A DNA stretch of 64,000 nucleotides from Hysterangium stoloniferum (Eukaryota; Basidiomycota; Agaricomycetes; Hysterangiales; Hysterangiaceae): the NCBI GenBank assembly GCA_015178975.1, contig WHVD01000002.1:1798001-1862000 (forward strand). The letters run 5' to 3'. The position numbers were made by a program, and so were the translations under genes. The notes under the pieces were generated by a model, which was not told the DNA's origin, did not search any database, and saw only the letters and a program-made list of their open reading frames with translations. This document shows positions 1 through 12,012 of the stretch, in pieces (the stretch's first letter is position 1; every line of letters starts with the position of its first letter).

Positions 1-592
1 TAGGGTTAATCGCTACTCGTATCTGGTATATCACAGAACGAATTACAGAGTTCAGTGAGACGAAGGGAAGGGGCAAAATGAGGTCGGTTCAGAGGATTTT
101 CATCGAATCCGCTGCGATGTACGCAGTAGCTATGCTTATCTATTTGAGCACCTATTTGGCCAAGACGAATTATAGTATCATTGCGGGTGATACGGTGAGC
201 GGAATTCCTCCCCAAACACGTTGGTTGGCTCTCACTCCTATGTTCGTCTTTAAGATCTCACCCATCATAGGCATAGCATTTTCTCTTAGTACGTATATCG
301 GATGCTGTTCTGAGCTCACCGCATTTACAATAATGTAGTCACCATCCGTGTCAACGATACATTCTATTCCGCTCCAACGACCTTTACCTTGGCCACACAA
401 TCTGGTCCTCTCGCATTCCGCGCCACTGGTCAATCAAATAACAGAAGCGCACTGTCTGGTGTACACAGCGTCGAGCAGAGTGATATACAGATGAAAACCA
501 TGCCGTTATCTATAAATGTCCATCACTCCACAGAACATGGCTCCGATCAGGGTTCGGAGCAAAAAACGAGGACGTTTGACCAACTTTCATGA
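1..592 (+). CDS. C-terminal part of a fungal seven-transmembrane protein (5' end outside window)
   Basis: Three exons are proposed: 1-194 (possibly entered through an acceptor TAG at 1-3), 255-288 and 339-592. Introns 195-254 (GTGAGC..AAG) and 289-338 (GTACGT..TAG) restore one reading frame. The protein begins GLIATRIWYI, continues with a hydrophobic stretch containing ESAAMYAVAMLIYLSTYL, then ISPIIGIAFSLITIRV across the second and third exons. This order (TGLIA.RIW, ESAALY, ISPIIGI.FSLI.VR) is a recurrent signature of agaricomycete membrane proteins of unknown function. The last 70 or so residues are polar and probably a cytoplasmic tail, ending at TGA 590-592. The first helices lie upstream of the window. 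The gene looks undamaged in what is visible. Function is unknown; naming a receptor role would be guesswork. Confidence 0.75.
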
Positions 593-1329
593 CTCGGAGG
601 GATGCTGTTGTATACCCCAATATGTACGATGTATAGGATGGAATATCGCTTTCGTTTGTTAAGGTCCACTCATAGGCCAATGTAGTAAGGGAGTGGAAAT
701 GCGTCGCCATGGTTGGCACTCGAAAGTTTTCTCGATGACAAAATGGTGAGAAAACCGTGATAGCTTGCACGATTTTTACCAATATTTGATATTGGGCTAA
801 ATTATGGAAAAATTATAAATTTGATCAGGGTTTTGGTCTTGCAAGGAAATCCTGATCAAATCTATAGTTTTCTTACATTTTAGTTAGAAATAAAGAGTTG
901 GCAAAATTTGCTGGATTATAACATTTTTTTCATTGTCTTATCACCAGAAAAAACTTTCACAGCGGGTGACAGTGGTGCCGTTAAGACCCAACTATTGAAA
1001 ACTTAACTAGATATCCGACAAAGTTTCTGCACCTGTGGACATGATAATTCCGAAAATATTTTCCTACAAAAGTATAGTTCGCTCATAATGTAATGCATGG
1101 CCAATAAAAATATTGTCGATTCGTGTTCTGGTGCAGGTTACTAGGGATAACCGGAGAAATAATATTAAGAACTTTCTGAGAGTCTTCCGAGAGATAAAAA
1201 GTACTTTATAAAACATCATTAAGACCACTTCATACATTTAGACCTTTAAATATTGGTGAAGTTCAAAAATTGATATCTATATGTGTTTACTCTGTAGGAA
1301 ATTGTTAGGATCCTATCATTTTGGACCCC
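593..1329. other. AT-rich intergenic stretch
   Basis: No open frame with recognisable content, tandem repeat or terminal repeat was seen. It separates the membrane protein gene from the transposon remnants. Confidence 0.5.
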
Positions 1330-2095
1330 TGTAACTTGTTTTTACCCTCATAACCCTCTGGCACACCACTATCAGTATCCCCAACCATGGTGTCACTGCC
1401 TGTGGCACCCCAACACCTGTCCCTCTGTAGATTACCCCTTTGACCATCCCATCCCATCTCCATTCTGATGTTTCATTTGCCACCTCACAACCTTTAGAAT
1501 ACTTGTGTCTCATCACATGTAATCTTAGTTTGATCCTGGAGAAGCTACCTGGGAAAGGGTGGAGTCTTATGGGTTCCAGGGTATATGAGAAGTGTCTAGT
1601 TGTGGGCAGAATATCTGACTGGGGACTGAGGTAAAGGTACTTGAGGGATGAGGGTCAGGTTCTAGTGGATTCTGGATATTTACACTAGTCCAGAAGATGG
1701 TTCAGAACCTGATATTGTATTTAGAAAAATACACCATGGAGTTCCCAGGAATGGGTCTTCATAGAGGGGTCTTTTATGCTGGAAGCTGGAGCTCATTGAT
1801 GTATGCATTATTATTTATCTGGACAACATCCTTATCTGCTCTGAGGACCCCACCCTACATGATGAACAAGTCCATGAAGTCCTTTAGAGACTCCATCAAC
1901 ATGGTCTTTTGCAAATTGTAAAAAATATGCTTTTGACATGGACTCCATGGAGTATCTGGGTTTATTATGGGGCCCAATGGACTCCACATGGATGAAGCCC
2001 AAAGTACAAGCCATCAAGGATTGGCCAGAAACCCACAAGGTTAAAGACATACAATCCTTCCTTGAGTTTGCCAACTTTTACCAATGGTTTATCCA

Positions 2096-3705
2096 TGTTA
2101 AGGGTCAAGCAAAGCTTAGCGGAGGGTTTCCAGAGAAACCTGTGGATATTCCAGTAGGACTTGGCTTCAGCTTATAGGCTGCACCCTCATGAGATCATTG
2201 TGTCCAACTTCAGGTGGGCAGACAGGAAACCTGGGGAGTCCAGGTGTAGATGATAGGTCAGACATTGATAGGTCAGACATTGATAGGTCAGATGTTGATG
2301 TTGAAGGACCAGTTGGAAAGCCTGCAGGCTGTTAGGGTACATACACAGTGGGTTTCTGGAGAAACCTGCAGAATATCTGGTAGGACTTGGCTTCAGCTTA
2401 TAGGGTGTGCCCTCATGAGATCGTGTTGTCCAATTTCAGACAGGTGGATGGGAATCCTGGGGAGTCTGGGCAGGGTTCGTGGGTCAAGGAATCGTAGGTC
2501 AGAGGTCGTGGGTTGAGTGGTTGGGAGTCGAGATAAATAAGAGAGATAGATGTGTCGGAGCCCATGGGCTCCAACTAGCGTGAGCAGTGTAATTCAAGTA
2601 GGAGTTTAGAGCGGAAAATGTATTAGATTACTGGGGGGAATCTAAGCCGATTTTCTGACTGGATTGTATGTACAACATCTGCCAGACTATATAGACTGTG
2701 GAATGAATGACATACCAAATCCAGTAATGATGAAACGAAACTAGCAAAACATAAAACGAGAATAGTAAACACCAAATTTGGTGTTAGGAATGGGACGGAA
2801 TGGAGCGGAGTCCAAATTGTGACAAATCATAAACCATAATGGGAAACGGAGTGGGAGTGGAGTCCAAATCATGACAGGTCATTTGACTAAAATGGGAACG
2901 GGGCTCTGTTAGAGGGATGACAGGTTTTCCGAGTGGGGTCCGGTGACTCATACGTGAGACGAGGTCAGACATAGACAGGGATGGAGTCCAGTGGGTATTC
3001 CAGTGACTGATACACAACGTAATGAAGTCGAACGTAGACAAGTCTGACGTACGGAGTCTGGCAGGAATTCCGGTAAACTGACAATTAGTGCATATAGGGT
3101 GCAGGTGCATATAAGTTAGTGCCCAGAGTCTAGCAGGAATTCTGGTCGTAACACAGGCTCTGACAAGGTCAGGTGTTGTGAGATGGAGATGGAGTGGGTA
3201 TGTAAAGTAACTGGGGGAGGATTTTGTCTGAAAACTTAGTTGATTTTCTGACCGGATTGTATGTACAACATTAGCTAGGTTATATAGACTTTAGAATGTA
3301 TGCAATACCAAATCCAGTAATAATGAGATCTAAACAAGTAATCATGAAATGAGATAAATAAACACCAAATTTGGTGTTAGGAACAGAATGGAGCAGAGTG
3401 GAGTCCAGAACGTGACAGGTCATTTGACCATAACAGGAATGGGGCTCAGTTAGAGAGCTGAGGGGTTTTATGGGCAGAGTCCAGTGACTGATGTGTGGGA
3501 CAGGGTCAGAGATAGACAGGGATGATGTGTGCAGGGTCCAGGCAGGTATTCCAGTGACTGGTATGTGAGATAACAAAGGTTGGGCATGGACAGGTCTGAC
3601 ATCCAGGTTCCAGCAGGTATTCTGGTTAACTGATAACTGGTGCATAAAGGGTGCAGGTGCATATAGGGTAGTTCCCAGAGTCTGGGGGGTTTTCCGGTCA
3701 TAACA
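2096..3705 (-). repeat. solo LTR (LTR1-related, reverse) inserted in the pol remnant
   Basis: It starts TGTTAAGGG and ends TCATAACA, and is flanked by the 5-bp duplication ATCCA at 2,091-2,095 and 3,706-3,710. Removing it restores pol homology across the site. It is itself interrupted by the LTR at 2,330-3,153, leaving about 780 bp of its own sequence, diverged from the LTR of E1. Confidence 0.85.
2330..3153 (-). repeat. solo LTR1 (reverse), nested
   Basis: 824 bp, TGTTAGGGTAC...GTCGTAACA, related along its length to the LTRs of E1 (53,562-54,380). The target duplication CAGGC is at 2,325-2,329 and 3,154-3,158. It carries the conserved GACTTGGCTTCAGCTTATA block at about 2,386-2,405. Confidence 0.9.
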
Positions 3706-4834
3706 ATCCACAACTATTCTGACATCATGGTTCCCTTACTCATCTCACTCTCCATGAAACTTTAATGGTAAGTATTGTGCAGCTTTCAATATTTTGAAAA
3801 TGCTTTCTCTTCAGCCCCCATCCTTTCACATTGGAAACTGGACTCCCCACTCATTGTTGAAACAGATACCTCAGATTATGCATTAGGTGCCATTTTGTCA
3901 ATTCAGGACTCCAACAGAGAAGTGCACCCAGTAGCCTTTCTCTCCTGGACTTTTACTAGACCTGAGCTCAACTATGATGTATATGACAAAGATCTTCTTG
4001 CAATTTTTGAAGCATTCAAAGTGTGATGGCATTATTTGGAGGGCATGCAAACCCCAGTTGATGTTGTCACTGATCACAAAAATCTGGAATATTTTGCAAC
4101 CATCAAACATTTGACCCACCAGCAACCCCATTGGTCTAAATATTTATCTGCTTTTAATATGATTATCTGTTTTTGCCACAGACACCTTGGCAGAAAACCC
4201 AATGCTTTGACTAGATGATGGGATATCTATCCCAAAGAGGGGAGTAACAACTATGCCATGGCAAATCCACATAATCTGAAACCTATTTCCACAAATGTGC
4301 AACTTACCATATCAGTCCATGCTACTTATCTCATTCATCATCATGTGTGGTATTATCATCATGGACATTGAGAAACTACACCAAGACCTTCTATCAGCAA
4401 TTCCACTAGATGTAACCAAGGTACACCTTGACATTTCTGTAAATCATGCATTACTTGTTTACACTCCAAATCACAGCAACACAAGCCATATGCCTTCTGA
4501 AGCAACTCCCAGTACCAGAGCATCCATGGAATTCCATTTCTATGGATTTCATCAAATACCTGCAAGACTCCAAAGGTTTTTCCACAATTCTAGTCATTGT
4601 TGACAGATTCTCCAAGCAAGGTATTTCATCCCTACATATGATACCATCACATCCATGCAACTTGTGGAACCTTTCATTATCAATATATTTTCCAAGCATG
4701 GTGTCCCATCCCCTGTAACTTCCAATCAAGGCTCCAAGTTTGTATCCCATTTCTTTAGATCCCTCTGACAAGCTCTTGATATGAAGTTACATTTTACATC
4801 TGGATACCATCCAGACGGTGATGGATAAACTGAG

Positions 4835-5450
4835 GAGGATAGTCACATTTCATTGAATATACAAAATTTTATGGAAAAGATCTCATATTTTTAAGTGAGA
4901 CTATTTCCTCTGGCTATGACTACATGTTTTAGGGGTCTATATTTCATTACCCCAAAATTTTATTTTTAAGACTTGTATCATCTTTTAAAATATGCACAAA
5001 TGTCATGGTTATACAAGATTATCTGGGTTGTTACCTAATCTTTGGGATAAAATACATTCTCTAGTATCTCTGTGACTTTAAAATATGCACAAATGTCATG
5101 GTTAAATGAGATTATCTGGGTTATGACTTAATCTTTGGGATAAGATGCATTCTCTTGTATACATGTGAACTTTCAAATGTAGTTCATATAATTTAAATTT
5201 ATTTGGTTTAGAAAGTTAACCAGAACTATCTGGCCAACCAATCCATGTTGTGGAATTTATCCCCAAAAGGATAATCTATATATGTTTGTTTGACTAACTT
5301 TTGTCAGATACAAGATAAATATAAATATTCCTTATTCTCCAGAATGTTCATCTAATAGACTGAACTTGATTAAATCTTAATTCTACAACAAACAATATAA
5401 ATATATAAACTTTAGTGGACAAATAACTTTTAAAGTTTTGGGTTATCCTC
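4835..5450. mobile_element. 616-bp AT-rich insertion, MITE-like
   Basis: It interrupts the integrase remnant. It is flanked by CTGAG at 4,830-4,834 and 5,451-5,455, and begins GAGGATA and ends TATCCTC, a 7-bp inverted terminus. Deleting it with one CTGAG rejoins integrase homology. It has no coding capacity. Inside, a unit of about 95 nt starting AAAATATGCACAAATGTCAT occurs twice in tandem, at about 4,985 and 5,080. The superfamily is undetermined. Confidence 0.6.
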
Positions 5451-5830
5451 CTGAGTACATCAATCAGATATTGGACAATACCTCTGTGTATATTGCAACT
5501 ATCAACAGGACAATTGGAAATCTCTACTACCACTGGCAGAATTTGCTTACAATAATGCACTCCACCACTACCACTGGTGTGTCACCCTTTTTTGCCAACA
5601 AGGGTCACAACACCAATCTCACAGTACACCCAGAACACACCCTAGCCTCAATGCATGCTCAAGAGTTTGTCACAGACCTCAATGAACTCCACCAGGATCT
5701 CTGGACTGCAATAACATCTGCCCAAGAACAATATCAATGTTCAGTTGGACCAAAACCAGATCCCACCACCTGATTTTGAGATTGGCAACCATGTCTTTGT
5801 TGAAGCCCAATTCTTCTGGATGAACCAATG

Positions 5831-6930
5831 TGAAAGATAGACTGTGAGTGATGCAATACTCTATAGGGGAATTGAGTATTGTTCTTATTTTATATTTTTT
5901 TATCCTTCACTTTAAATCTCTGCCCAGACATCCCAGACTCCTTGTTCCTAATCTGTCCTTGCCCATTTGACATCTGGTTTATTGTCTTATTGTATGCCTG
6001 ATATGTCTTTTTGTATCTCTTGATATGTAGTACAATAATCTACTAGTCTATATAGTTGTTAAGAACTAGAAACTGACTAATGTCGGTGGCCGACAGGGAC
6101 CGATCGGAAGGACTTGGCTTCAGCTTATGGGCTGCGCCCTCGCAAATATCCGTAGGATGTCCTTAAATTTCGGGCGGGCGAAGACTAGTCCTAGTGAGTA
6201 CCTTTCGGCGTGATACCGATCGGAATCGAAGGACAAGTCGGGCGTCGGGCCAAGGGGTCGGGGCCGGGAGTGGGCAAGCGCACGCGAAGGCGGATGGGGG
6301 AAGTCTTAGTATGAGACTGATACAGGTGTATGAGGGTATTCTGAGTCGATATTCTGATTGCCTAGTAACTACAATTACAGCGAGTTCATATACAAGTAAC
6401 AGGCGTCTAGAAAATACTAATGGGGAGGAGGGCGGAAAACGGCATTAACATTAAGCTTGACTAGGAACAGGAAGTTTATGATTAGTTCGGAGGCCGATGA
6501 TAACCGAGAATGGAAATTACGATAAAAGGAAATAGTTTGAGGACTACAAATATAGATAGACATACGTGGAACATAAGATGAGACGGATCAACATGATGAA
6601 AGGGACATATCAAAGCATAACCAGACAGAAAGGCGTAGTCGGGTTTGATTGACCGGAGAGCATATGTCAGCGTCGGGAAACCGACGGCTTGCGAAGGGTT
6701 GTATTGTCGAAGACGTATAACGAGGGTATTCCATCGGGGACCGTCGGCCTGTGAAGGGTTGCGACACAGTCGTAACAATAGTCTAGCTACTGCCTGTACT
6801 TACAATCCAATCAGAAAATCAACTTAGCTTTGACTTAGTATCTGCCTCAACATATTCTCAGAACCCACAAGTTTCCTGTCTGCTCCTGTTTGAAGTTGGA
6901 CAATGCAATCCATACTTCATGACATATCTT
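5831..6930 (+). repeat. degraded LTR1-like LTR (forward), interrupted
   Basis: Pieces 5,831-6,056 and 6,778-6,930 join across the solo LTR at 6,057-6,777. Joined, they give a TATATA box, then CAATCCAATCAGAAAATCAAC about 33 nt later, then a stretch like the GTCTGAAATTGGACAACACGA of LTR1. It directly follows the pol remnant in the same orientation and may be its 3' LTR. The boundaries are uncertain. Confidence 0.5.
6057..6777 (-). repeat. solo LTR2 (reverse), 721 bp
   Basis: TGTTAAGAAC...GTCGTAACA with target duplication ATAGT at 6,052-6,056 and 6,778-6,782. It belongs to the LTR family of E2 (46,397-47,617) but lacks the minisatellite array that lengthens the other copies. Confidence 0.9.
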
Positions 6931-8469
6931 CTAGATGAGATGGGTAGCCTCCAATACAAGGTTGGTAAGAAGGCACATCTCATGACAAGTGCCATACAAT
7001 CCCTAGCTTGCTGGGAGTATTTTGGTACTCAATGTCCAGCCAAGCATAAGGAGAACTCTCACATCTTCATTCTCTTATGACTACTCTGTTGATCCACAGT
7101 CTTTAAAATTTTGCTCACTGACATCCCATCATTCTTTTAAGCTTATTTTACCCTCAGCTTGAGGACAGTGGGTAATATAGCAGTCATATGAGTCTTAGAG
7201 TTGATGAAAATGATCCAAAATAGCCGCACAGCAAAGTGAGAGTTGTAAATGCATAATGAAACCCACCCTCTTGAGCAGCAAGTCTTCCCATGCATATGTG
7301 GAGAGCTGACACTCTCCCTCTACCCAACAATACAGTTCCTCACACACAGATTCCACATTAGACAGAGCTGGATTAGTAATACCTGGCTTCTCCCAGGGCA
7401 ATTCATAATTTGCCAGTTCATGACCGGACAATTCCGAGAGCAAGTCCAGGCCATTCCCCACTGGTTTTCACACCCTGTCAGTCAACTGCCAGACAAGTCC
7501 CCTCATGAGACCTATAGGTGAGCAATATATGATCCATAGTTTCTATGCATTTCCGCATTTTTTGAAGTGAGGGATATCTAACTATCATTTTCCAATCACT
7601 TTGAAATAGGTTTCTCTCAGTTAGATTACATGCCTTAATATATACTTAAAATTGTTGATACAGAGTGAAGTTGTGGCATGGTGAGGTGGGGGGCTTGCCC
7701 CCCACAGGTCGTACTATGCCTTGTGCAACTACCATGTTCCTAGCCTATAGGAGTTATGTGAAGTCCTACATAGGCAGTTCCTGATGTTTCTACTAATATC
7801 CCTTTTATATATTGGAAGTGACATCCACGCTCTGTAGGTCTCAAGTTCCAAATTGTTTAAAGATCCAAAATGTGGGTGGAGGATGATCGGGTGTCTAAAG
7901 TATCTTTTAAGCATCTGTATATTGACCATTGTACGGGAACATAGTTTGGTGAAAATTAGATGGACAAGTCCTATCAAAACCTGAAAAAATCAGGATATTT
8001 CTTTTCTCAAACCGACATGCCCCCACCAATCACCCAAGTCCTGGGCAAAATGATGTGTCTCAGAAAATTTTTTGTCCACTTGATAGGGCAATGCTGGAGG
8101 ATTCCACCTGGGACTGAGTAAGGTGGGATAATAAAGAGGCAGGGGTTGTGATGCGGAACTGAAGAAGCACCTTCCCAGGCCCAATCTAGGCAGATCTACG
8201 CTGGCAATCAAAGTTGATGTACTCAGACTTCGACTAGAAGTTGCCATAACACTGTCACTGGCAGGAAACTTCAGCTGCGCACTGTACAATAATATTCCAA
8301 TTTACATCAGTATCCATATTAACTATTAATACAATCCTGCTTCCCATTGTGAGATAGTCAAGTATCTAGGAACAGGCACGGGGTGATATTCCTTTCTGTC
8401 ACTGAGAACGTTTGCAGTTTTACTTTCCTAAATCATCCCTCCACTTCATGATGCGTTAGATGGCCACGT
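6931..8469. other. region without recognisable gene
   Basis: Several short open frames occur on both strands (for example 7,249-7,521 plus and 7,990-8,289 minus). None shows a known motif or plausible splice structure. A perfect GC palindrome lies at 7,686-7,705: two 9-nt arms, GTGGGGGGC and GCCCCCCAC, around TT. It may mark an old short repeat. Confidence 0.4.
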
Positions 8470-10303
8470 CACAAATTCGCATTTATCGTTCGAGTATCTA
8501 TTTCCTGTATTTCGTAATATCTGCTGTCGAAGTTACTTTCCAGAATTGGAAGAGATGATAGCCCGCGTTCCGACTTAGTTTCATCGAGTACCGAGCCGTC
8601 TGATATCATGGCCATCATTTCATAGTCGACCGTTTTGTCGATTTGGTGTTCGGTTCCTGCCTTGTACACCCCGGTCTTATTAGTAACTTCGCCTCCACGG
8701 AATAATATGAGTTGCGATCCCTAATGAACAAACGATAAATCAATGAAAACGAATTTCATTTGGGAGCAGAATACGTACAGTTATTGAATATGCCGCAACG
8801 AGGAATCTTGTAAAAGTGCTGAGAATAAGCCACGTAGGCGATAAAACGGTCTAGGAACAGAGCACAGTACATAAAATTGACCAGGACAACCCCTATGAGA
8901 CACGAGTAATGCAATATAAACGTGAACATTCCAGTTTTACCGAGTATCCTTCAATGGTGGATATACGACATGAGTGGCGTCTAAAAAAAAATCACGAGAT
9001 AATATGCTCACGAAAAGTAAAACAGAACAGTGTCTCGCAATAGGAATGAAAAGATAGATACCATAATTTGACCGTCCCCCTCGCTCATTAGAGTACGCAA
9101 GAGACCACGTTCTCCCAGGTGTTTAATTACTTGATAGATGGCAAGACCAAAATACATCGCTACGGTACGTGTCAGACGACATCCGCCATATGTATGTAGC
9201 ATTTTCTTACATATCAGCACAAAATTTGGGATCCTTCACAGAAACACACACTATCAGTACGATGTGGATAGGCAATTGCAGATATACTAACGTAGTAACG
9301 AAAGGCGGAAACGAGTGCATCACAACCATAGGGCATGATGGCAATATTTTGGTTTGAGGAATACGGACCGTTGCAGTGCGAGTGAGGACTAACGGAGCTG
9401 TAACACCCTCATATGATGTGGTCAATAGTGATATGCAGGGCTGTCTGAAAGCCACACAATATCCTCGGCTGAATTAAACATAATGTGAGAAAGTATTATT
9501 TAAGGATATACTGGAACGAGAACGTTGCGAAGTTATATGTAGAGAGCGATTAAAATGAAGCGAACTTGAAGAATATCGTAAGAAATATGCCGTTATTAAT
9601 AAGAGGAGAATGCGAGAATCAAAACACACAATATTTTACGTCTCGAAAGCGGGCATGGAGCAGCATTGTTAAGAGAGCATTACAGGGGATGGAGGAGGCC
9701 AGTATGACACCTTTAAATAATAATAATCATTAGAATATTGAGAAGCCCCAATCTGACGTGGTCGTCAACTTACAAAACCGCATACCAGGGCCAAATATTA
9801 CATCTGCCATCGTACGCAACCACAAAAGTGAATTCCCCAAACTAACATCTAGTTCATATTGAAATTATATCAGCAGTTTTGGGTTTTTCTTCAGTCGGAC
9901 TTATCTGTTAGGGAGGGCTAGCTGCTGGGAAGGACGAGTAACGTATAAAAAGCTGAACAAATAACCGCAACACATGTCGATCACTATTCACCTAGACTTG
10001 AGACTAGACGTTTGTCAGTTCCATTAAACAACCAATGACTCATAGGCCGTTGAATAATCCCAAGTATTGACTCAGAATATATAGGACCTTGGTAAGTGAC
10101 CAGTTACGTCTAAAAACCTCGTCAGTATCAAGTGTTGTCAATTGCGGCTACTCGTTGAAATAATGACCTCCATATGTACTGAATCTGTAGTTCAGCAAGC
10201 AAATGATGAAAAGTGACAACTTTTCAAAAAGCTTGGGTTTGTGAGCCTACCTCGACATCTAAAGTGAGGGAAATATCGAAAAGCATGACAGCAAACGCCG
10301 CGG
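8470..10303 (-). pseudogene. DUF6533-type integral membrane protein, probably degraded
   Basis: Read right to left, the pieces follow the DUF6533 family order. The first is AAFAVMLFDISLTLDVEV (10,303-10,251) with a GTAGGC donor. Then come IQYIWR (from 10,184) and NWSLTKVLYILSQYLGLF (from about 10,109). Middle helices lie around 9,455-9,210. Next is AMYFGLAIYQVIKHLGERG...LLRDTVLFYF (9,220-9,000), then GVVLVNFMYC (about 8,890). The last coding piece runs through SQLILFRGG to a polar tail, stopping at 8,469-8,471. DUF6533 proteins are multi-helix fungal membrane proteins of unknown function. Not all splice phases can be reconciled: a shift of frame is needed near 8,855, and a TGA follows YLGLFNGL. 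Damage therefore seems likely, though unrecognised introns remain possible. Confidence 0.55.
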
Positions 10304-10760
10304 CTAATGGCAGGTTATGGTAAGTTTATTTGGTACTTAAGGTAAATGGACGCTTGGACCATCAGATTGTCAGCGACAAGCTGGTGGCAGCGTGAGGCAG
10401 CGCGACAGATCCCATACTCGGGTTTGGGGCATTTGACATTGCGGCCTGTGCAGTCAACAGCTGCTATCAGAATTTACAACGGGACTTCCGAGTTCAAGCT
10501 GAGACAATAGAAGATCAAGATCGGCGTTCAGCAGCCGTGGAGTGGTGGTTAGTGTTACAGTGACGATCTGTATCTGATGAATCATGGAATAGACCGAGAA
10601 CGAGTAAGTATATCACGGAGTGATCCTACTTATTATCGCCAAGGAGAGGCAGAAGAACAATGTTACATATTGATACGAGTTCTGCTGTAATGAAAATTAA
10701 ATTCAAGTTGATAAATTATTTTATAGAAATGTGTGTACCAGTTTTTGGTCAGAGTCACAA
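10304..10760. other. intergenic, nothing recognised
   Basis: No gene, repeat or terminal structure was identified. The first exon and promoter of the membrane protein gene to the left should lie in its lower part. Confidence 0.35.
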
Positions 10761-12012
10761 AGTCTATATCGAAACTCTGCGCCTCATCACATAGGAATGA
10801 GAAAGAGCGGGGACACGGGGAAACGGGGAATTCATAACATGGTGGGTGGTAGTGATTGTCATGGCCGTCGTGTGCATGCGTTTATCGCGTCCTGTCCTAT
10901 AGATCGGTTTGCCCACCATCAACTCTACCCGCACGGTCCATTCACGTCGGCACCACGCAGGGACGTAATTCCTTTCTTCAATCACTAATCTTTGCCATTC
11001 CTCCTGGTCTTTTATCACTCTTGTTTGTGCCTAGAAAGCGCTACTACTCTAAATGGCGATGGCAAGTGGCTTTCGGACAAGAATGGGTTGGGATTTGAAG
11101 AGGTTAAGAGAGCGGAGACTATGCATCATCTTTCAATGCCTGGCATGTTGTGTGGACCACGGCTCTGGCGGGATGAGATGTATGCGAGGAGATTGATTTA
11201 TAATAGGAATCATTTCCTTGTGAGCTTCGCTCCCTTCCCTTTCTCTTCTCGTTTGCTTTTCTGATGTGTTGCGCTATGATACTGATTGTGCTATCTTTCA
11301 GGACCTGGATTACAACTACAGCGCAATGGGCGACTACAACACTACTTGCACTCATTTTTATTCCCATCCTCCTAATTCCATCGAGTAATTCGCACGAACA
11401 GTAACCCGCGTTGCAAGCTCGGTGCAAGGGCAACCGCTGCAGGACAGGCGTCATGCCTGAAATGTACAGGGCGCCATCCTCCCCTCCTGACACACTTGTA
11501 ATAATACGTCCAGTCCACACCATGCTGTCCCCAAGGCTCCAACCACACTGTCCTCCATCGGATGGACACACCGCTCTCTCTCGCTTTCAAATCATTCCAG
11601 GCACGCTAATCCCCAGCCATGAGGGCTTCATGTTTCACACCAAATCGGTAGCTGCCGTCGTCGTCGAAGACTAGGGCACAACCAAAACCTCGGCGCGGTC
11701 TCCTTCGCAGACGTGGTAAGGAAGTAACCGCCAAGGCATACTAGGGGCTCGAGTCCAGAGGTTGGTTTGAGGGCGATGAGGGGAGGGTGCTTAGGATATC
11801 AAGACAAACAAGTCCACCATCGTCTTGCTGCATGGACATCGACAAACGATCCAGCAGGGAAACCTGCTGGCCTCGGTCCACGACCTGTCAGCTTCGGCGA
11901 TCGCTGATCGCGGGTTGAAGCCTCCCTCTCCTGACAGGTGTACCGCCCACCCATATACTACCCCATGGGGTCTCAAGATTTTCGGGATTTCGTTGCACGC
12001 GTAGGACGGCAC
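10761..12012 (-). other. coding-like remnants of an unrecognised minus-strand gene
   Basis: Several minus-strand stretches look protein-like but lie in different frames. Around 11,760-11,400 a frame reads ALVFDDDGSYRFGVKHEAL, then a TAG, then RAWNDLKARESG. Around 11,560-11,440 another frame contains SLGDSMVWTGRII. Near 11,018-10,850 a third contains EEWQRLVIEERNYVPAWCRR. They could be exons of one split gene or a broken gene. No family is recognised. An inverted repeat CCAGCAGG-GAAA-CCTGCTGG sits at 11,851-11,870. Confidence 0.3.

Larger units (their letters stand above)
1330..5830 (+). pseudogene. decayed Ty3/gypsy pol remnant
   Basis: Segments 1,690-2,095, 3,706-4,834 and 5,456-5,830 align in order with the pol of the intact element at 55,574-59,431. 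About 1,800-2,095 matches the reverse transcriptase end (a YLDN-type motif, then KDIQSFLEFANFY). About 3,770-4,220 matches RNase H (SDYALGAILSIQDS, ELNYDVYDKDLLAIFEAF, TDHKNLEYF). About 4,370-4,834 and 5,456-5,830 match integrase up to FANKGH. The frame is broken by many stops and shifts, so no product is expected. It is interrupted by an LTR at 2,096-3,705 and by an AT-rich insertion at 4,835-5,450. Sequence from 1,330 to 1,480 resembles the proline- and alanine-rich linker after the protease, but weakly. An LTR-like sequence to the right could be its own 3' LTR. Confidence 0.8.
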
